Shown here: in pieces, positions 1 to 8,180 of the stretch
Layout of the letters: every line of letters begins with the position of its first letter
Numbering within the stretch: the first letter of the stretch is position 1
NCBI GenBank assembly: GCA_026169375.1
Contig: JAPFCR010000043.1
Location: 1 to 64,000 of the forward strand
Direction of reading: 5' to 3'
DNA from: Sporosarcina sp.
Lineage (GTDB): Bacteria; Bacillota; Bacilli; Bacillales_A; Planococcaceae
Length of the DNA stretch: 64,000 bases
The notes under the pieces: model-generated
Seen by the model: only the letters and a program-made list of their open reading frames with translations
Database searches by the model: none
Told to the model about the DNA's origin: nothing
Position numbers and translations under genes: made by a program

Positions 1-105
1 TTAGCGGGACAGGTGAGACCCCGCAGTGGAGCGAAGCGACCGAGGAGGCTCGCCGCCCGCCCCACGGAAAGCGTGCGCCTGGAACGGAGATCAACATTGT
101 TCGGG
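1..105. repeat. GC-rich intergenic repeat of the Bacillales type (truncated by window edge)
   Basis: About 100 bases far richer in G+C than everything after position 110. It contains the phrases gcgggacaggtgagacccc, gaggaggctcgccgcccgcc and gcctggaacggagatcaac. From memory these are hallmarks of a multi-copy intergenic repeat found in many Bacillus and Planococcaceae genomes. No open frame fits a protein. The left end is cut by the window, and no second copy is present here. Confidence 0.6.
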
Positions 106-270
106 AATTTTTAGTGTAAGGTTAATTATGAAATTGACTCATTTATAAACGATAATTTATTAATATTCATATTTGTATTTGAAATCTATTTCAAAATGCC
201 ATAGTATAGTAAACATAGCTATTTTTGGATTATTCTTATAAGATAGCGAAAAAAAAAGGGGGATAAGAGA

Positions 271-1872
271 ATGAGAATCATGAAGTTTTTCGTAGCATTT
301 CTCATTGCATTTGTTTTAGTTATTCCAACAAATGCCAATGCAGACACTACATTTTCAGACATCTCGACAGATTATAGGTTTTCCGATGAAATTACCCAAC
401 TTGTCGACTCTAATGTAATTAGCGGATACAAAGACGGGACATTTAGACCTGATGAGTCAGTGAACCGTGCCCAGGCTGCTATTATGTTAGCAAAAGCTTT
501 AGAGTTAGATGTAAACAATGTACAACCTACTCATTACAAAGACGTATCGAAAAAATCAGCTGCTTATAATCATATTGCTGCAGTAACAGAAGCAGGAATT
601 ATGCAAGGAAGTCAAGCTGGATTTAACCCGGATGGATCGTTGACAAGAGCTCAAATGGCAGTTGTCTTAACGAAAGCGTTTAATTTGAAAGGAGACAATA
701 AAACTTCTTTCAAAGATGTGCCGAAAGATTATTATGCACATGACCATATCGATGCTATTTTGACAAACGGAGTAACAGCGGGCTACCCAGATGAGACATT
801 CAGACCGGATGAACCAACAACAAGAGCTCATTTCGCTGCTTTCCTTTCTCGTGCTTTAGATGAAACAAGTGAAGAGAAAGAAGCGGTTGTTGCACTTTTA
901 AAGAAAGCTTATGAAAATGAATTTGCAATCGATTCTTATTCGTTTGATGGAGATTTCAATTTTGGTCTTTCACTTCCTGAAGAGTTACAAACACCTGAAA
1001 TGCAAATGTTCACAGATATGCTAGAAAACATTCAAGTAGAAATGACAGGTGCTTATGTTAAAGATCCTATGATGTTAGAAGCGAATATGAAATTAACGAT
1101 GTCAGGTGAATTCGGTGTAACGATGAATATGCCGATGATTATGACAGCAGAAAAAATGTGGTTTAAGCTGCCACAAATCCCAATGGCGCCAATGCCTGAG
1201 GAATTAGATGGGAAATTTATCGAAATCGATTTAACTGAGCTTCCAGAAATAGAAGGTCAACCATCTGTTTCTATGGATTTTGACTTACAAATGGAACTTT
1301 CATCAGTCATTAACAATCTATTTGTAGAACAATTCGGTCCAGATTTTTATCAATTCACAAAAGCGGATGCATTACAAATCCCGAACAATATCGATGTTCA
1401 AAAAGTAGTGAAGTTTGAGTTAACAAATGAAACACTACAACCATTCGTCGAAAAAATGATGACTGTCTTCTTACCAGAATTCTTTGAAGTTATGCAAGAT
1501 CCAAAATATGCAGAAGTGCTAGGCATGACGGCTGAAGACCTTGAAGAAGCGAAAGAAGGCATTGCTTTAATCAATGAAAACCTTGATGAAATTATTCAAT
1601 CAATCCATGACACGGTAACGGTTAATACGTTAGACCAACATATCGTGATCGATAAAAATGATTTCATTGCTTATGATGTGATGGACATGGATCTCGATTT
1701 CACTTCTGAAGAAGGCGTATTTGGTCTCAAAATGGGATCAAAAATGCAAAAATCGAACATCAACGAAGGAATTGAGTTCACAATGGAAATTCCAAATGAA
1801 GATGAAGTGATTACGATGGAAGAACTTGAAGACTTGATGTTCGAAGATATGGAAGATTTTGATTTAGAGTGA
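271..1872 (+). CDS. S-layer homology (SLH) domain surface protein
   Basis: 533 aa secreted protein. An N-terminal signal peptide (basic start, hydrophobic core, ANA cleavage region about residue 24) is followed by three SLH repeats at about 27-72, 88-135 and 146-195. Each has the FxDv...aI..l...gi..Gy.dGtFrPd...tRaq pattern that binds pyruvylated secondary cell-wall polymer. The C-terminal part (about 205-533) is Met/Glu/Asp-rich and resembles DUF6612/LprG-like beta-rich modules of Bacilli; its function is unknown. The run aaaggggg lies 8 bases before the ATG. A second ATG at 280 is possible but less well spaced. Monocistronic, ending at a bidirectional terminator. Confidence 0.85.
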   Translation: MRIMKFFVAFLIAFVLVIPTNANADTTFSDISTDYRFSDEITQLVDSNVISGYKDGTFRPDESVNRAQAAIMLAKALELDVNNVQPTHYKDVSKKSAAYNHIAAVTEAGIMQGSQAGFNPDGSLTRAQMAVVLTKAFNLKGDNKTSFKDVPKDYYAHDHIDAILTNGVTAGYPDETFRPDEPTTRAHFAAFLSRALDETSEEKEAVVALLKKAYENEFAIDSYSFDGDFNFGLSLPEELQTPEMQMFTDMLENIQVEMTGAYVKDPMMLEANMKLTMSGEFGVTMNMPMIMTAEKMWFKLPQIPMAPMPEELDGKFIEIDLTELPEIEGQPSVSMDFDLQMELSSVINNLFVEQFGPDFYQFTKADALQIPNNIDVQKVVKFELTNETLQPFVEKMMTVFLPEFFEVMQDPKYAEVLGMTAEDLEEAKEGIALINENLDEIIQSIHDTVTVNTLDQHIVIDKNDFIAYDVMDMDLDFTSEEGVFGLKMGSKMQKSNINEGIEFTMEIPNEDEVITMEELEDLMFEDMEDFDLE

Positions 1873-1917
1873 TGAAGAAACTTTATGTTAGAAATTGACC
1901 ATTTTGTGGAATAAAAG

Positions 1918-1956
1918 TAAAGGCTATCCTGATTATATAGGATAGCCTTTACTATT
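1918..1956. terminator. Bidirectional terminator between SLH gene and permease
   Basis: Perfect 13-bp inverted repeat (TAAAGGCTATCCT / AGGATAGCCTTTA) with an 8-base loop, lying between two convergent genes. Confidence 0.85.
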
Positions 1957-2904
1957 TTAATTCTTTTTTCTTGTGAGAAGCAGTATTTGAGAGACAATAG
2001 CCAGTACAGGTAATTCAATCAAAGGTCCAATAACTAAAGCTAAAGCAATAAGGGGCTGGTCTGGGAATGCTGTCACAGCTATAGCTAAAGAAACTGGTGA
2101 ATTCCTAGCAATAATTGCCATGTTTAAGCTAACGGAATCTTCATAAGAAAACTTTAAAAACTTTCCAACCAAGTGTCCTACTACATAGCTAATAACAAAA
2201 AACAATAAAATTGGTATGATTAAAATATAAATAACCGCTAGATTTCCAAATAAATAAGAACCTTGTGAAGCGAACATTGCCATAATCGCTAATGATAAAA
2301 AGAAAATTTGAGCATTAGCGAAAAAGGGAATAATCTTGTTGTTTAAAACAGATTTTTTATTTAATAAGAATCGCGTAAGATGAGCAAGTGCAAAAGGGAT
2401 AAACAACACAATCAATACACTCTCTAAAAGAGTTGATATGGGAATCGTTTCAATAGTTCCAGCGAATAGTAGCAAATATATTGGTAAAAGTACGACTTGT
2501 AAAATTAAATTAATCGGTAAAACCGAAGTTGAGAGAGCTACATTTCCTTTTGCTATGCGGGTAAACGCGAGGTACCAATCTGTACAAGGTGTCACCATAA
2601 GCATAATAAAACCAATCCATAAAGCTGGATAATCAGATAAGAAAATGGCTCCTAAACTCCAAGCTAATACTGGTGTCCATATAAAATTAATAAGAGTGCT
2701 AGATCCAAGAAATTTAATATTTGAAAAAGCCTTTTTTAATTGTTGCAATGGGATTGTTAAAAATAATCCATAGAGCATCAAGAGTAGAAAAGGAATAACT
2801 AAAGTTTCCGCATATTGTTCAATGATGTCTACTTGTCCTAATAAAAGACCTAAACCAACAGCAAATAGTATGATAAAGGTTTGTAGTTTATCTAGTATTC
2901 CCAC
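1957..2904 (-). CDS. Arsenic-resistance/bile acid:sodium symporter family permease
   Basis: 315 aa integral membrane protein with about ten hydrophobic segments and no soluble domain. The motif TPCTDWY in the fourth segment carries the Cys in a PCT context typical of the ACR3/BASS superfamily, and the later NSPVSLAIA segment fits the helix-breaking core. Family membership is fairly clear. The substrate (arsenite or an organic anion) is not: no arsR or arsC lies nearby, so arsenic export is only one option. Start is GTG at 2904 with agaggg nine bases upstream. Confidence 0.7.
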   Translation of the reverse strand: MGILDKLQTFIILFAVGLGLLLGQVDIIEQYAETLVIPFLLLMLYGLFLTIPLQQLKKAFSNIKFLGSSTLINFIWTPVLAWSLGAIFLSDYPALWIGFIMLMVTPCTDWYLAFTRIAKGNVALSTSVLPINLILQVVLLPIYLLLFAGTIETIPISTLLESVLIVLFIPFALAHLTRFLLNKKSVLNNKIIPFFANAQIFFLSLAIMAMFASQGSYLFGNLAVIYILIIPILLFFVISYVVGHLVGKFLKFSYEDSVSLNMAIIARNSPVSLAIAVTAFPDQPLIALALVIGPLIELPVLAIVSQILLLTRKKN

Positions 2905-3128
2905 AGATTAATTCCCTCTCTTTAAAAGTCACTATAGATGAGTATAATACATCACGTTATTTATTGCTTATATATTCAGTTAAAGTTATTCCGTAATCGG
3001 GTGCTTTAACGGCAAAAAATTATGCTTCAATCAGACCGGATTAGTTGAAAGGGGAAATACATAAGTGGAACTCTTTTAAGTCTTGACTCATATACTGATT
3101 CATCTACAAGGTTCCTGGAGGTATTTAG

Positions 3129-3551
3129 ATGAAACGTTTTATGTATTATTTTGTCTGGGTGCTATTTATTGGTTTCATATGTTATTTAGGTAGCCATTAT
3201 TATATGAGTTTAAAATCGATTGCAAAAGAAACGTTTGATAACAAATTATTCTTTATATATAGTCTCATCTTTCCTGTCATTATTGGGATGTTATTAAAGC
3301 TCCCTGTATTGGTCAAAGACATTAAGCAACAGAAGAAATGGACATTCGATTGGGTGAAATTGTTGGCAATTGGTACTCCAACTTTCTTTATCGTAACTTC
3401 TCCCGTGTGGATTTATCTGATTTGGACATATACCTCGTTTGGAGAACATTCAATATTCACAGACCTTTTAAGAATAACAAGTAATACCCCATTTACAACA
3501 GCAGCGGGAATAGCGCTTGGATACTGTTTGTTAGATATTTTGAAAAGGTAA
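3129..3551 (+). CDS. Small membrane protein, unknown function
   Basis: 140 aa, not assignable to a family by eye. Four hydrophobic segments at about 5-25, 43-60, 76-100 and 113-135, with basic loops (KDIKQQKKW), suggest a four-helix inner membrane protein. The ctggaggt site lies seven bases before the ATG. It sits alone between divergent and downstream genes, with a rho-independent terminator about 80 bases after the stop. Confidence 0.6.
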   Translation: MKRFMYYFVWVLFIGFICYLGSHYYMSLKSIAKETFDNKLFFIYSLIFPVIIGMLLKLPVLVKDIKQQKKWTFDWVKLLAIGTPTFFIVTSPVWIYLIWTYTSFGEHSIFTDLLRITSNTPFTTAAGIALGYCLLDILKR

Positions 3552-3625
3552 AATGTTTTAACCTGTTATGCTTGTGTTGGAGAATCGGACTAGCGACTTG
3601 GCCTCAATTGATGGGCGTTTAGGTG

Positions 3626-3664
3626 AAACAAAAAAGATCATCAATGATGGTCTTTTTTGTTTTA
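3626..3664 (+). terminator. Rho-independent terminator
   Basis: Inverted repeat acaaaaaagatc / ggtcttttttgt around atcaatgat, ending in a T-rich run. It follows the small membrane protein gene and precedes the thermonuclease gene. Confidence 0.7.
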
Positions 3665-3708
3665 TTTATATAGTATGGGAAAGAGTAAAAGATTAGGAGG
3701 AAGTTTTG

Positions 3709-4296
3709 ATGAAACAATCGCAACAAAAGAGACCGAATTTTAAAGGGAAGAAAAGTATTGGTTCTATTATTGCAATACTGATCATTGCAGCATTTGCGTA
3801 TTTTTTTGATATAGATTTGTCCGATGATGAACCCATTACCGGGGATCAAATACCTGTAGAACTTGTTCGAACGATTGACGGGGATACGATTACAGTCAAT
3901 ATTGAAGGCGAAAAAAGGAATATTCGTTATTTATTAATTGATACACCTGAAATTGACCATAAAAACCCGGAGAATACAGAACCATTTGCGCGTAAAGCGA
4001 CAGAACGAAATGATGAATTGTTAAGAAGTGGACAAGTGACGATTGAGTTTGACGTGGGAGACCGTGAAGATCGGTATGGACGTCTGTTAGCCTATATTTA
4101 TGTAGATGGTGAAAGTGTACAAAAGACTTTGTTAGAAGAAGGCTATGCGCGTGTTGCTTTTGTATTTGAACCGAATACGAAATATATAGATGAGTTTAAT
4201 GCGGCGGCCCGCAAAGCAAAAGATGCAAAAATAGGTGTGTGGGAAAGAGAAGGTTATGTGACGAATCGAGGTTTTGACACTTCTGTTTATAATTGA
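3709..4296 (+). CDS. Membrane-anchored thermonuclease (SNase family)
   Basis: 195 aa staphylococcal-nuclease fold protein. After a basic N-terminus there is one hydrophobic anchor (about 19-36), then the OB-fold catalytic domain (about 50-185). The SNase set is visible: RTIDGDTI (metal Asp), IRYLLIDTPE (catalytic Arg, Asp and Glu) and DRYGRLLAY (second Arg). All catalytic residues are intact, so a calcium-dependent extracellular or cell-surface nuclease is likely. The ATG at 3709 is preferred over the TTG at 3706 because aggagg sits eight bases before it. Single gene. Confidence 0.9.
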   Translation: MKQSQQKRPNFKGKKSIGSIIAILIIAAFAYFFDIDLSDDEPITGDQIPVELVRTIDGDTITVNIEGEKRNIRYLLIDTPEIDHKNPENTEPFARKATERNDELLRSGQVTIEFDVGDREDRYGRLLAYIYVDGESVQKTLLEEGYARVAFVFEPNTKYIDEFNAAARKAKDAKIGVWEREGYVTNRGFDTSVYN

Positions 4297-4340
4297 CAGA
4301 CGTAGAATTGCTTCCGTAAATCGAAGTGAACAGAGAAAGA

Positions 4341-4368
4341 TTGACAACTGTTTTGAATATGATATGAT
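4341..4368 (+). promoter_or_regulatory. Sigma-A promoter of the T-box/nhaC unit
   Basis: TTGACA at 4341-4346 and TATGAT at 4363-4368 with a 16-base spacer. It lies just before the T-box leader. Confidence 0.7.
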
Positions 4369-4375
4369 TCAATTC

Positions 4376-4620
4376 AACTAGTTTCACGAAAAGAAAATAT
4401 ACATAATATGAGAAGATGTTGAAGTAGTCTATTTGTGGGCAGTGAAAAGAGACTGAACGGTTAGTGAAAGTTCAGGCAGCAAATCTGATGAATTACGCCA
4501 TTTGTTTTTCTCATCACACACATGAAGTGGATGATTCGAATTTTGAGTCAATCAATTAGGGTGGTAACGCGGAGAACTCTTCGTCCCTTGTTTAGGGGAT
4601 AGAAGGGTTTTTTTATTTTA
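4376..4620 (+). promoter_or_regulatory. T-box riboswitch leader, probable tyrosine (UAC) specifier
   Basis: The T-box AGGGTGGTAACGCGG is at 4558-4572, followed by a terminator (cttcgtccc / ggggatagaag, then a T run, 4576-4618). Upstream, stem I can be folded from GAGAA/TTCTC, ATTTG/CAAAT and CTGAAC/GTTCAG. The 5' arm carries an AGTA S-turn, and the 3' arm reads GATGAATTACGCC. With the usual GAA-N-codon spacing the specifier is TAC at 4494-4496 (Tyr). The alternative registers TTA (Leu) and ATT (Ile) cannot be excluded by eye. Uncharged tRNA would promote read-through into the transporter gene. Confidence 0.85.
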
Positions 4621-4642
4621 TTTAAAAGGAGCGCGTTGAAGA

Positions 4643-6031
4643 ATGTTAAGAACGAAATCGGTACTTAATCCGTCTTTTTTAGAGGCATTATCACTTGTAG
4701 TCTTGATCGTCATGATGATTAGTGTGAGCATTGTAAAATTTGAAGCTGTGCCACATATTCCTATTTTGTTATCTGTTTTATTACTCATTTGTTATGGGTT
4801 AGTGAAAAAAGTGAAGTATCAAGATGTTGAAAGTGGGCTTGTTGAAGGAGCAGGCGCAGGAATGAGTGCGGTATTTCTATTCTTCTTTATCGGAATTTTG
4901 GTAGGGACTTGGATTATGAGTGGAACGATTCCAACACTTATTTACGCGGGGTTTCAAATTGTAACGCCGACATATTTCTTTGCGATCATATTTGTTGTGA
5001 CGGCAGTTGTTGGTATCGCAGTGGGAAGTTCATTAACAACTGTTGCGACTGTTGGTGTCGCTTTTATTGGTATGGCGACAGTATTAGATGTATCACTGCC
5101 TATTGCAGCAGGAGCGATTGTATCGGGGGCTTTCTTTGGCGATAAAATGTCACCACTTTCGGATACGACCAACTTATCCGCTTCAATTGTGGGCGTAGAT
5201 TTATTCGAACACATTCGAAATATGGGATGGACAACGTTTCCCGCATTCGGAATCACACTTATTTTATTTGGATTCTTATCGCCAAGTATTACAGAAGTAG
5301 ATGATAGGAAAATTACAATGTTCCAAGAAGGATTACTTCAAACTGGAACGATTCATTGGTACACGATTCTTCCATTACTCGTTTTATTTTTGCTTACGAT
5401 GATGAAAGTGCCTGCAATGATGACATTGGCTGCAAGCTCATTAACAGCGATTATGATGACTTATTTTCACCATACACCAACAGTGAGTGAAGTATTTACT
5501 GTTATGTTTACTGGATTTGAATCAACAACAGGGATCGAAGAAATTGACGAATTATTAACGCGCGGCGGTATGGAAAGTATGATGTTCACCATTTCGTTAG
5601 TGTTACTCGCGCTTAGTATGGGTGGTTTATTATTTAAACTGGGCATTGTTCAATGTTTACTAGACAAAGTCGAAAATGCTTTACGAAAAGTATCTTCGGT
5701 TATTGCAGCTTCTGCATTAACAGCGATCAGTATTAATATTTTAATCGGTGAACAATACTTATCAATCTTATTAACGGGCCAAGCTTTCCAAACACAATAT
5801 GAAAAAGTAGGACTAGCAGGAAAGAATTTAAGTCGAGTGATGGAAGATGCGGGAACAGTTGTCAATCCACTTGTCCCGTGGAGTGTTTGTGGCATATTCA
5901 TCACGAAGATGCTAGGGGTAGGTACGTTAGAATATTTACCATTTGCTTTCTTTTGTTTATTATCACCTGTTTTAACAGTGTTATTTGGGTATATCGGGAA
6001 AACGTTAACATTTGAAAAAGTAGCGAAATAA
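4643..6031 (+). CDS. NhaC-family Na+/H+ antiporter-like transporter under T-box control
   Basis: 462 aa polytopic membrane protein with about 11-12 hydrophobic segments. It carries NhaC-family features: GVGAGMSAV-like early loop, SGAFFGDKMSPLSDTTNLS (positions about 160-180) and EDAGTVVNPLVPWS near the C-terminus. Length is normal for NhaC. Sodium/proton antiporters are not usually amino-acid controlled, so the T-box upstream suggests that this paralogue moves an amino acid, probably tyrosine; this is inference from regulation. Start ATG with aaaggag 11 bases upstream; a closer TTG at 4637 is possible. Confidence 0.85.
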   Translation: MLRTKSVLNPSFLEALSLVVLIVMMISVSIVKFEAVPHIPILLSVLLLICYGLVKKVKYQDVESGLVEGAGAGMSAVFLFFFIGILVGTWIMSGTIPTLIYAGFQIVTPTYFFAIIFVVTAVVGIAVGSSLTTVATVGVAFIGMATVLDVSLPIAAGAIVSGAFFGDKMSPLSDTTNLSASIVGVDLFEHIRNMGWTTFPAFGITLILFGFLSPSITEVDDRKITMFQEGLLQTGTIHWYTILPLLVLFLLTMMKVPAMMTLAASSLTAIMMTYFHHTPTVSEVFTVMFTGFESTTGIEEIDELLTRGGMESMMFTISLVLLALSMGGLLFKLGIVQCLLDKVENALRKVSSVIAASALTAISINILIGEQYLSILLTGQAFQTQYEKVGLAGKNLSRVMEDAGTVVNPLVPWSVCGIFITKMLGVGTLEYLPFAFFCLLSPVLTVLFGYIGKTLTFEKVAK

Positions 6032-6036
6032 ATATA

Positions 6037-6084
6037 GAAAAGGGATATTCCATGACTTGATAGATGATGGAATATCCCTTTTAT
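6037..6084 (+). terminator. Rho-independent terminator after the NhaC gene
   Basis: Stem AAAAGGGATATTCCAT / ATGGAATATCCCTTTT, followed by TTATTA. Confidence 0.85.
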
Positions 6085-6119
6085 TATGAGTCTTTGTATA
6101 GACGATATTGAAAAAATGA

Positions 6120-6338
6120 TTAACTCTCATCTTCTGATAAATAATTGATCAGTTCATCTCAATAAATGAGCACTTGAGTAGATGCTTCTTCCAAACGATG
6201 TAATTCTTCTTCTGCCCGCGCAATATCATGATTTTTAAAATGAATTGCGGCTTCTCTTGCAGCATTATGAACATCTAAGTGATACTCATCTAAATTTTGA
6301 TAAGCTTGTAAATGGCGGAGTCGAGGCCATTTTACCAT
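6120..6338 (-). pseudogene. Remnant of a CZB (chemoreceptor zinc-binding) domain protein
   Basis: Read on the minus strand from 6338, the frame begins MVKWPRLRHLQAY and continues through DEYHLDVHNAAREAA and EELHRLEEASTQVLIY. It meets a TGA at 6161-6159, then resumes as DELINYLSEDES before a TAA. The H..VH...A and the A...L..L..AS..V...L..L pattern matches the C-terminal half of CZB domains. The N-terminal half, with the first His/Cys ligands, is missing, and a TAG precedes the fragment. I infer a truncated gene with a nonsense mutation (a Leu codon changed to TGA). The remaining 6340-6480 bases hold another short open fragment on the plus strand that I cannot identify. Confidence 0.45.
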
Positions 6339-6483
6339 CTCCTAAAGTCATGTATCCTAGTGTACTATATCAGTATAAAGAAATGTGCAATGTTGATAAG
6401 TCGTATAAAGAATTCATGGGAAAACGAACTATGAAGGATCAATATGATTCTCGAAAGTAGTTCAATTGAAAGGGCTGTTAACG

Positions 6484-7002
6484 CTATGTTGTCTTGTAAT
6501 TGGTCGCTTCTTTCAATGCTTTCTCCTCAATCGGAATCCGTATAGCCAAAATCCATCCGTTCAATAAAGTAAAGATAATAGCGGTGATATACGCATTGAA
6601 GAGTAAGGGTAAGGTGAGAAGTTCTAATGAGACAATCACATAATTTGGGTGCTTTAAGAAACGATAGGGACCTTTTTTTACAACGTTTATATTTGGTAAA
6701 ATCATAATTTTGGTATTCCAAAATTTTCCCAATGAGGATAAACACCAAAATCGCCCAATTTGCATGATGAAAAATAAAATGAAGAAAAATACCCACCAAA
6801 AGGAGAGATCACGCTCAAACAGCGTCACTTCTCCGATTAGGGTGATGAAAAATGCAATATGCATCAAAGCCATTAATGGGTAATGAGAAGCGCCGACTTC
6901 ATAACCACCTTGCTGAAGAATCCATCTTTCATTTTTTCTCGCGATGAATAATTCTACTATTCTTTGTACGATGACAAGTGTGACCAGTATGCTGAAAAAC
7001 AA
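6484..7002 (-). CDS. bpsB: Isoprenylcysteine carboxyl methyltransferase-family protein, alkylpyrone O-methyltransferase BpsB/YpbQ
   Basis: 172 aa membrane methyltransferase with four to five hydrophobic segments. The C-terminal signature GPYRFLKHPNYV with a following acidic/hydrophobic stretch is the ICMT SAM-binding region. It lies 10 bases downstream of a type III polyketide synthase gene, the same order as B. subtilis bpsA-bpsB, where this protein O-methylates alkylpyrones. Start is TTG at 7002 with gaggga seven bases upstream. The last gene of the pair. Confidence 0.8.
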   Translation of the reverse strand: MFFSILVTLVIVQRIVELFIARKNERWILQQGGYEVGASHYPLMALMHIAFFITLIGEVTLFERDLSFWWVFFFILFFIMQIGRFWCLSSLGKFWNTKIMILPNINVVKKGPYRFLKHPNYVIVSLELLTLPLLFNAYITAIIFTLLNGWILAIRIPIEEKALKEATNYKTT

Positions 7003-7012
7003 TGATTATCCC

Positions 7013-8092
7013 TCATTCCCATTGTAATAATAAAAGTTCCCCGCAAAAACCAGGCCCTAACGCAGCCATTAATCCGAAATCTTGTGATTGTGGATCCCTC
7101 TCCATAAATTGTTTTAATACATATAAAATTGTTGGCGAAGACATATTACCGTGTTTATTCAACACTTCACGGGAAATTTCCGTTTCTGACGCTGAAAATT
7201 GAAGAGTATCTTCATACGCTGTTAAGATTTTCTTTCCACCTGGATGCGCGACGAAATGTGTAATCTCCTGAGTTGTAAGCTGATGCTTATTTAAAAACTC
7301 ATGAACAACAGGCCCGAGCCACTTTGTAATAATGTTTGGGATGCTTCTGGAGAAAATAACATGAAGCCCATTGTTTTTGACTTCCCATCCCATAACGTCT
7401 TCTGAGTTTGACATGAATTTGGAAGAGGTTCCAATGATTTTAGGAACACTTTTAATAGGTTGAATACCTGATTCATCTCCAGATAGAAGGACACAGGCAA
7501 TGCCATCCGAAAATAAAGAAGCGCCAACAAGATTGCTTTTTGAGTAATCATCTTTTTGAAATGTTAAACTACACAGCTCAATCGCTAATACAAGCACATT
7601 CGCTTTTGGGAATGCTAAACAATATTCATATGCACGACTAAGTCCAGCGGCACCACCCGCGCAACCGAGTCCCCAAATTGGAATTCGCTTCGTATCTTCT
7701 CGAAACGGAAGCAAGTTCATAATTCGTGCTTCAATACTCGGAGTGGAAATTCCGCTACTTGAAATATAAAAAATGGCGTCAATTTCAGACGGATGAATTT
7801 CTTTTGGTAATGTAGTAGAGTTCTTCAGACATTGTTCAATCGCTTGTACACCAAAGTTTACCGCATGTTCAGTATATAAATGATTCCTTTCTTCAAAATC
7901 GTGTGGTTGCTCAAACCATTCAAGTGGCATACATAGATGACGGTTTTGAATGTCACCGTTCTCAAAAACTTTTAACATTCGCTCAATGTTTTGAAATCGA
8001 TCTTTAAATAAAGCACGCGTTAATGCAGCTGCTTCCTTTTGTTGAATCGTAAATGGGGGATTGACAGTACTAACAGATAAAATTTTAGGCAT
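7013..8092 (-). CDS. bpsA: Type III polyketide synthase (chalcone/stilbene synthase family), BpsA/BcsA
   Basis: 359 aa thiolase-fold enzyme. In the family it condenses long-chain acyl-CoA with malonyl-CoA to make alkylpyrones. The catalytic triad is visible: Cys in GLGCAGGAAG, His in THFVAHPGGKK and Asn in KHGNMSSPT. Length matches B. subtilis BpsA (about 365 aa). Start is ATG at 8092 with ggaggt five bases upstream; the longer TTG frame begins on the ribosome site itself. Forms a two-gene unit with the methyltransferase downstream. Confidence 0.9.
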   Translation of the reverse strand: MPKILSVSTVNPPFTIQQKEAAALTRALFKDRFQNIERMLKVFENGDIQNRHLCMPLEWFEQPHDFEERNHLYTEHAVNFGVQAIEQCLKNSTTLPKEIHPSEIDAIFYISSSGISTPSIEARIMNLLPFREDTKRIPIWGLGCAGGAAGLSRAYEYCLAFPKANVLVLAIELCSLTFQKDDYSKSNLVGASLFSDGIACVLLSGDESGIQPIKSVPKIIGTSSKFMSNSEDVMGWEVKNNGLHVIFSRSIPNIITKWLGPVVHEFLNKHQLTTQEITHFVAHPGGKKILTAYEDTLQFSASETEISREVLNKHGNMSSPTILYVLKQFMERDPQSQDFGLMAALGPGFCGELLLLQWE

Positions 8093-8180
8093 AGGAACCT
8101 CCAAGTTTTTTGATGTAGCTAGTATATGAAGGATGTCACGGTCACATGAGTATTGTAAAGTAAATGGAGAGGTGAAAAGA

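Noticed and set aside
3085-3118. TTGACT followed by TACAAG before the 140-aa membrane protein as a promoter
   Set aside because: The -10 would overlap the ribosome binding site, leaving no room for a leader.
6245-6460. 71-codon plus-strand frame in the region after the NhaC gene
   Set aside because: Its first half is the reverse of the CZB remnant, it has no ribosome site and I recognise no family; kept only as an unidentified fragment in the decayed region.
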